A stretch of 64,000 nucleotides of DNA. It comes from Antedon mediterranea. Taxonomy: Eukaryota > Echinodermata > Crinoidea > Comatulida > Antedonidae. Under the pieces are notes generated by a model that did not search any database, was not told the origin of the DNA, and was given only the letters and a program-made list of their open reading frames with translations. The position numbers and the translations under genes were made by a program. Position 1 is the stretch's first letter. The number at the start of each line of letters is the position of its first letter. Below are positions 59,732 through 64,000 of the stretch, in pieces. Location: positions 312,501 through 376,500 of the forward strand of contig NC_092676.1 in assembly GCF_964355755.1 (NCBI RefSeq), read 5' to 3'.

Positions 59732-61540
59732 TCAAATTTGGGAAATACCTCTCCTGAGTCAGACTACGGGAAGGTAGCCTTAAGACTAAGTTAGGTACAC
59801 TGGGGACGATAAATAAAATGATAATATCTATTTTTGACACTATATTATTATGTTAGTGCTGGATCCTCCCTTGAAATGTGTATATGGTTAGACTATATAT
59901 GTAATTTCACTTTAGACAGAATTTTTTCTTTAAATTAGTTTAAGAGTACCACAATGTAGAAATCTGCTTCATTAGACTCTCTCTCTCTTGCATGTTTTAA
60001 TCTTTAATGTTAACATGTGTTTTGTTTCCAATACCCAGGGTTTATTGTACTTGTTAAGTTAGAAATTAATTTAATTGTTAAAAATAAAATATTGAGATAC
60101 TAATGTGTAACAGTATATTATTTTTTATTAAGATATTCTCAGTAATCAAATTATAAATATGAGTCAAGTATGTGCTATTTATGTATTGAGTTTGTACAGT
60201 TAAGTTAAATAAGTTCATTGGATCAAATTAGGATTGAATATTTACAATGATATAATGTATGTAAACCAAGATAGGGAGAAACAAACCTATCATTTGTACC
60301 AATGTTGTTGAGGTGTAAAATTGATGATCTTATGTTAGGGATCATGTTCGTTCAACCAAAACAGTTCATGAGCCTTTTTTGCGGACTTTTTCAATAGTTT
60401 ACAAATTATTATTTTGTTATATCGCAGGGCGATGTAAAATTCCTCTCCTTCATTAGGAAAATGTATATAAAATTGTGAGAATATAAATTATAAATTAAAT
60501 TCTTGTATTTCAAATCAAATACATACAATATGTTGGAGCAAGTATATTTGCTTTTTATTTTCTTTCAGTTTCAAGTTTGAGATGAAATGAGAAACTGATA
60601 CAAAGCCGAGAAACAAAATCTCTAAGAATATATGATATTATTGTACATAAATGTTGAGTGTAATAAACCAGAACTAATTTTAAACCCGTGTATTTTACCC
60701 TTTGTGAATAAGACCATATAGAGGATGATAACGATGCACGCCTACCTAATAGTCACAAGGACATGACATGAAATGACATTATACATGAGATTACCGGTAG
60801 ATGACATGACATGAAAAGCTAATACTGCATGAAAATAATAATAGTAGAAAGATTATTTTACATTTTGTCCGAGGATAACCAAAACAGCTATTGTGGGAGA
60901 CAAGGAAAGTATTACATTCCATTTTATTAGAAATATTTAGGACAAAAATTATACTGTACTTTCAATAAGTTTTTACAGTACATTGTACTATGATTTCATT
61001 GGCTACTTCTGGAAGAACCCCTAAGTTCATGAAATATCAAACGTAGTCTGGAATTCAGACGTTGTATGGCAGAAACTTTAAGCACCTATTTTTTCAGATA
61101 TATAAAATGTACCAAACTGGTCGATGGAGATGTTTGAATACAAACCGACTGCTGTTTAAAGAGGCTAGACTTCGGCAATACCATTATGATAAACGGGCAA
61201 TAAACTTATTTATTTATTAAAAATGTGGCAAATAGTCCAACTTAATTTTCATCATTAGATAGAATATTAGTAATCCATTAATTAATATTCCGTATTAATG
61301 TAATACTTTTTCTACAAATTAACTCATTAAATATTTCAGAGTTTCGTCGTTGTTGTAAAAATACGTTAATGGATTCGTCCGCGAAGAAAGGGGCTAACAA
61401 AAAAATAGAGCAGAAAAAAACAGGATGACTAAACTCGGAAGTAAATTAGAGAAAGAAAACATCATCTAATTTTTAATATTTGTAACAAATGTTATTTAGT
61501 ATTCGAATAAAAACAAGTACATATTTTAAAGAATATCAAC
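59732..61540. other. ETV6 3' UTR and promoter region of UBE2M
   Basis: AATAAA signals occur at 59812, 60083 and about 60661, any of which could end the ETV6 transcript. No array or clear transposon was seen. A possible LINE-like end (AACGGGCAATAAACTTATTTATT) lies near 61190. The UBE2M promoter should be in the last few hundred bases, but no element could be fixed. Confidence 0.45.
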
Positions 61541-63989
61541 ATGATTAAATTGTTCTCACTAAAGCAACAAAAGAAAGAAGAGGAGACATTGGGAAAGTCA
61601 GGCTCTAAGCCGAGAGGTTCCAGTGCTGCTCAGTTACGAATCCAGAAAGGTTAGCACCGCCACCGTTGTTGGTTACTACAAATACCTTGTGCATCGTGGG
61701 CCTAGCCCCAAACATTATATAGCCTGCTATATATATATTTATAATTAATTGTTATTTTTATTGATTTTGTGGATCTGGAAATGTGTAAAACTATTATTTA
61801 AATTAGTTTTTCTTTTGGAATTATTATTAAACCTTGCAGTTAATATTTTGTAGTTACTTTTTGTTGTGATGTGTTTGCCACTCCACAGCAGGCACAGAAC
61901 TAACACTATTCAGTGAGAGTGAGTGCGGTGGATTGAATTAAAAATAAACCTGGCAATGAAATAAATATATATTATTCTACTGTTTTCTTTTATTGGGTTA
62001 AATTGTGATAATAACATTAATTAGTTAGGTAAAAAAACTATAGTATTAATAATATGCAGTTTTGCAAATCACCTCCAAATCTCTTTAATCTGTCTTAAAA
62101 GTCGAGAACAGTGATCACCATAACATCGTCTGTTAGAGGCAGAATGTGCCATATATATTTCAAACAATTTAGTATTCTTTTTCTTAACTAAACATGTTTC
62201 TCCCTCTTATTCAGATATCGCAGATTTAAATTTACCACAGACATGCCAGATTGAATACCCTGACCCAGATGACCTGCTAGACTTCAAACTCACAATTTCA
62301 CCTGATGAAGGCTTTTATCGCAATGGTCGATTTGTATTTATATTTAAGGTATTCACAAATGACTTTTTTTATTCATTGTGTATATAGCGAAATTGAAAAA
62401 TAATCTTTTAATTGACAGTTAAATAAAAATATAAATTCATTTTGGCAATAAATAGGGGGAAAATAAATATCAAAACAATTTTGTTTATTTTGTTATACTT
62501 CTGCCCCTGAAGCTTTTTGCATACTTTATTTGTATCTCCATTGAGATAATCCAGCGCCACTAATACCCACAGAATTTTTCAGTAACTTGCCTTTTGATTT
62601 TAATAGATAATTAAATATTATATTAGAATAAATTGCAACATTATTTTAATAATATTTGTGTTTAGGTTGGTCCAGGTTATCCACATGATGCACCAAAAGT
62701 AAAATGTGAAACCAAGGTTTATCATCCAAACATTGACTTGGAGGGCAATGTATGTTTAAACATTCTCAGGTAAGACAGCCAATTCATCCAAACATTGACT
62801 TGGAGGGCAATGTATGTTTAAACATTCTCGGGTAAGACAGCCAATTCATCCAAACATTGACTTGGAGGGCAATGTATGTTTAAACATTCTCAGGTAAGAC
62901 AGCCAATTCATCCAAACATTGACTTGGAGGGCAATGTATGTTTAAACATTCTCGGGTAAGACAGCCAATTCATCCAAACATTGACTTGGAGGGCAATGTA
63001 TGTTTAAACATTCTCGGGTAAGACAGCCAATTCATCCAAACATTGACTTGGAGGGCAATGTATGTTTAAACATTCTCAGGTAAGACAGCCAATTCATCCA
63101 AACATTGACTTGGATGGCAATGTATGTTTAAACATTCTCAGGTAAGACAGCCAATTCATCCAAACATTGACTTGGAGGGCAATGTATGTTTAAACATTCT
63201 CAGGTAAGATAGCCAATTCATCCAAACATTGACTTGGAGGGCAATGTATGTTTAAACATCCTCAGGTAAGACAGCCAATTCTGGTTACCTTCTCCCAAAA
63301 TGTTTGTTATTCTGTAGTTAGTTTCTAAGTAAGTTGTATTCTGTGTGTATGTCAATTTTGTTTTCTGTTTTTTAGGGAAGACTGGAAACCGGTACTAACA
63401 ATCAGCTCAATCATTTACGGCCTACAATATCTTTTATTGGTATGTTCTAACAAATTTGATTTTGTTATTCCGAGTTCTTTATGAAAATACTTATTTCTTC
63501 TTTCAGTGAATGAAAACATGGTATTTTTTGTTTACATTTAAGTTAAGCTTTGTTAGAAAGTCATAGTCATTTGATTGAAAGTTTGTCATGCCTGCATATT
63601 AGAAATGACATTCAGTTGTAGAACTCAAATTAACACATCATTAAACCAGCCGTCATCACATTATTCCCTCGACAACACATGCCAGTAATACAATACGACA
63701 TACAGTGTATATAAAGTTAAAGTTAATGAGTGACTGTACCATTGTTTTCATTTTTCCATTTTGTTTCTTTCTATATTGCTTTATTTTATAATTATCTAAC
63801 ACTTTCTAATTATCTAACACTTTCTATCTCTTTTTAATTTTTAAGGAGCCTAATCCTGACGACCCATTGAACCGTGAAGCAGCTGAAGTTCTTAGACAAA
63901 ACAGGAAAATATTTGAGCAAAATGTAATGAAATCAATGCGTGGTGGATACATTGGCAATACATATTTTGACCGATGTTTAAGACTATGA
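61541..63989 (+). CDS. UBE2M: UBE2M/UBC12, NEDD8-conjugating E2 enzyme, 5 exons, 184 aa
   Basis: Coding exons: 61541-61649, 62215-62348, 62666-62769, 63376-63439, 63846-63989, all phase-consistent. The N-terminus [15 protein letters not shown] is the conserved UBC12 extension that docks on the NEDD8 E1 and on DCN1. The UBC fold follows, with the HPN motif ([16 protein letters not shown]) and catalytic cysteine C111, codon at 62753-62755, the same number as in the human enzyme. Then come [29 protein letters not shown] and the ending [15 protein letters not shown]. Role by family: receives NEDD8 from NAE and, with RBX1, modifies cullins. Oddity: the end of exon 3 with its donor is repeated nine times into intron 3. 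Reading past the first donor gives an immediate TAA, so only donor 1 can yield the full enzyme. Confidence 0.97.
62723..63282 (+). repeat. 9-copy array of UBE2M exon 3 end plus its 5' splice site
   Basis: The unit is exactly 62 bp. It starts in exon 3 at CATCCAAACATTGACTTGGA, passes the catalytic-cysteine codons and the border CTCAG|GTAAGACAGCCAATT, then restarts. Exon-end positions: 62769 and every 62 bases to 63265. Copies differ by single bases: CTCGG in place of CTCAG in copies 2, 4 and 5; GATGGC in copy 7; AAGATAG in copy 8; CATCCTCAG in copy 9. All nine keep GGTAAGA. No acceptor lies between copies; the next is that of exon 4 at 63375. Confidence 0.96.
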
Positions 63990-64000
63990 TAAGGAAGCTA

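Overview
The window reads as animal nuclear DNA. Genes are split by GT-AG introns, the background is AT-rich, there are no operons, and short inverted-repeat transposons, LINE fragments and tandem repeats are abundant. Gene content is bilaterian: a DSL Notch ligand, ETV6/Yan, RNF25, UBE2M and KIAA0930. The very frequent TAGGCCTA-type words and the recurring palindromic MITEs make me think of a deuterostome invertebrate, most likely an echinoderm. That is an inference from sequence style, not a demonstrated identity.

All six recognised genes lie on the + strand. In order: (1) a Notch-ligand-like DSL transmembrane protein, 7 coding exons, 947-7772, 566 aa; (2) a small PRR13-like proline-rich/Lys-Ser protein, 3 exons, 9327-10138, 186 aa; (3) a KIAA0930 (DUF2045) homologue, 9 exons, 11731-25273, 403 aa; (4) an RNF25-like RWD-RING E3 ligase, 8 exons, 27678-32097, 845 aa; (5) an ETV6/TEL/Yan-type PNT-ETS repressor, 8 exons, 41351-59731, 676 aa; (6) UBE2M/UBC12, the NEDD8 E2, 5 exons, 61541-63989, 184 aa, complete just before the window ends. 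I worked out the exon borders by hand from splice sites and reading phase. Every junction in all six models is phase-consistent. RNF25 and UBE2M are both ubiquitin-family enzymes, and the DSL ligand and ETV6 are both developmental regulators, but nothing in the sequence ties neighbouring genes into one functional cluster.

The space between exons is dominated by repeats. It holds at least six copies of one palindromic MITE; a 1.08 kb fold-back element and a 156 bp palindromic element, each flanked by 10 bp direct repeats; a roughly 1.2 kb hAT-like element inserted inside one MITE copy; degenerate non-LTR retrotransposon pieces; and over a dozen unrelated minisatellites with units of 14 to 75 bp. 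The largest is an 8.3 kb array of about 162 units of 51 bp in ETV6 intron 3.

The most unusual observation is that two unrelated genes, KIAA0930 and UBE2M, each carry a tandem array made of the 3' end of a coding exon plus its own 5' splice site. There are 20 copies of about 75 bp in the first and 9 copies of exactly 62 bp in the second. Each array starts in the real exon and runs into the following intron, so each gene has a ladder of consensus CAG|GTAAG donors. The two repeat units also share a 15-of-16 match around the donor. I have not seen this arrangement described, and it is the best candidate here for a new phenomenon.
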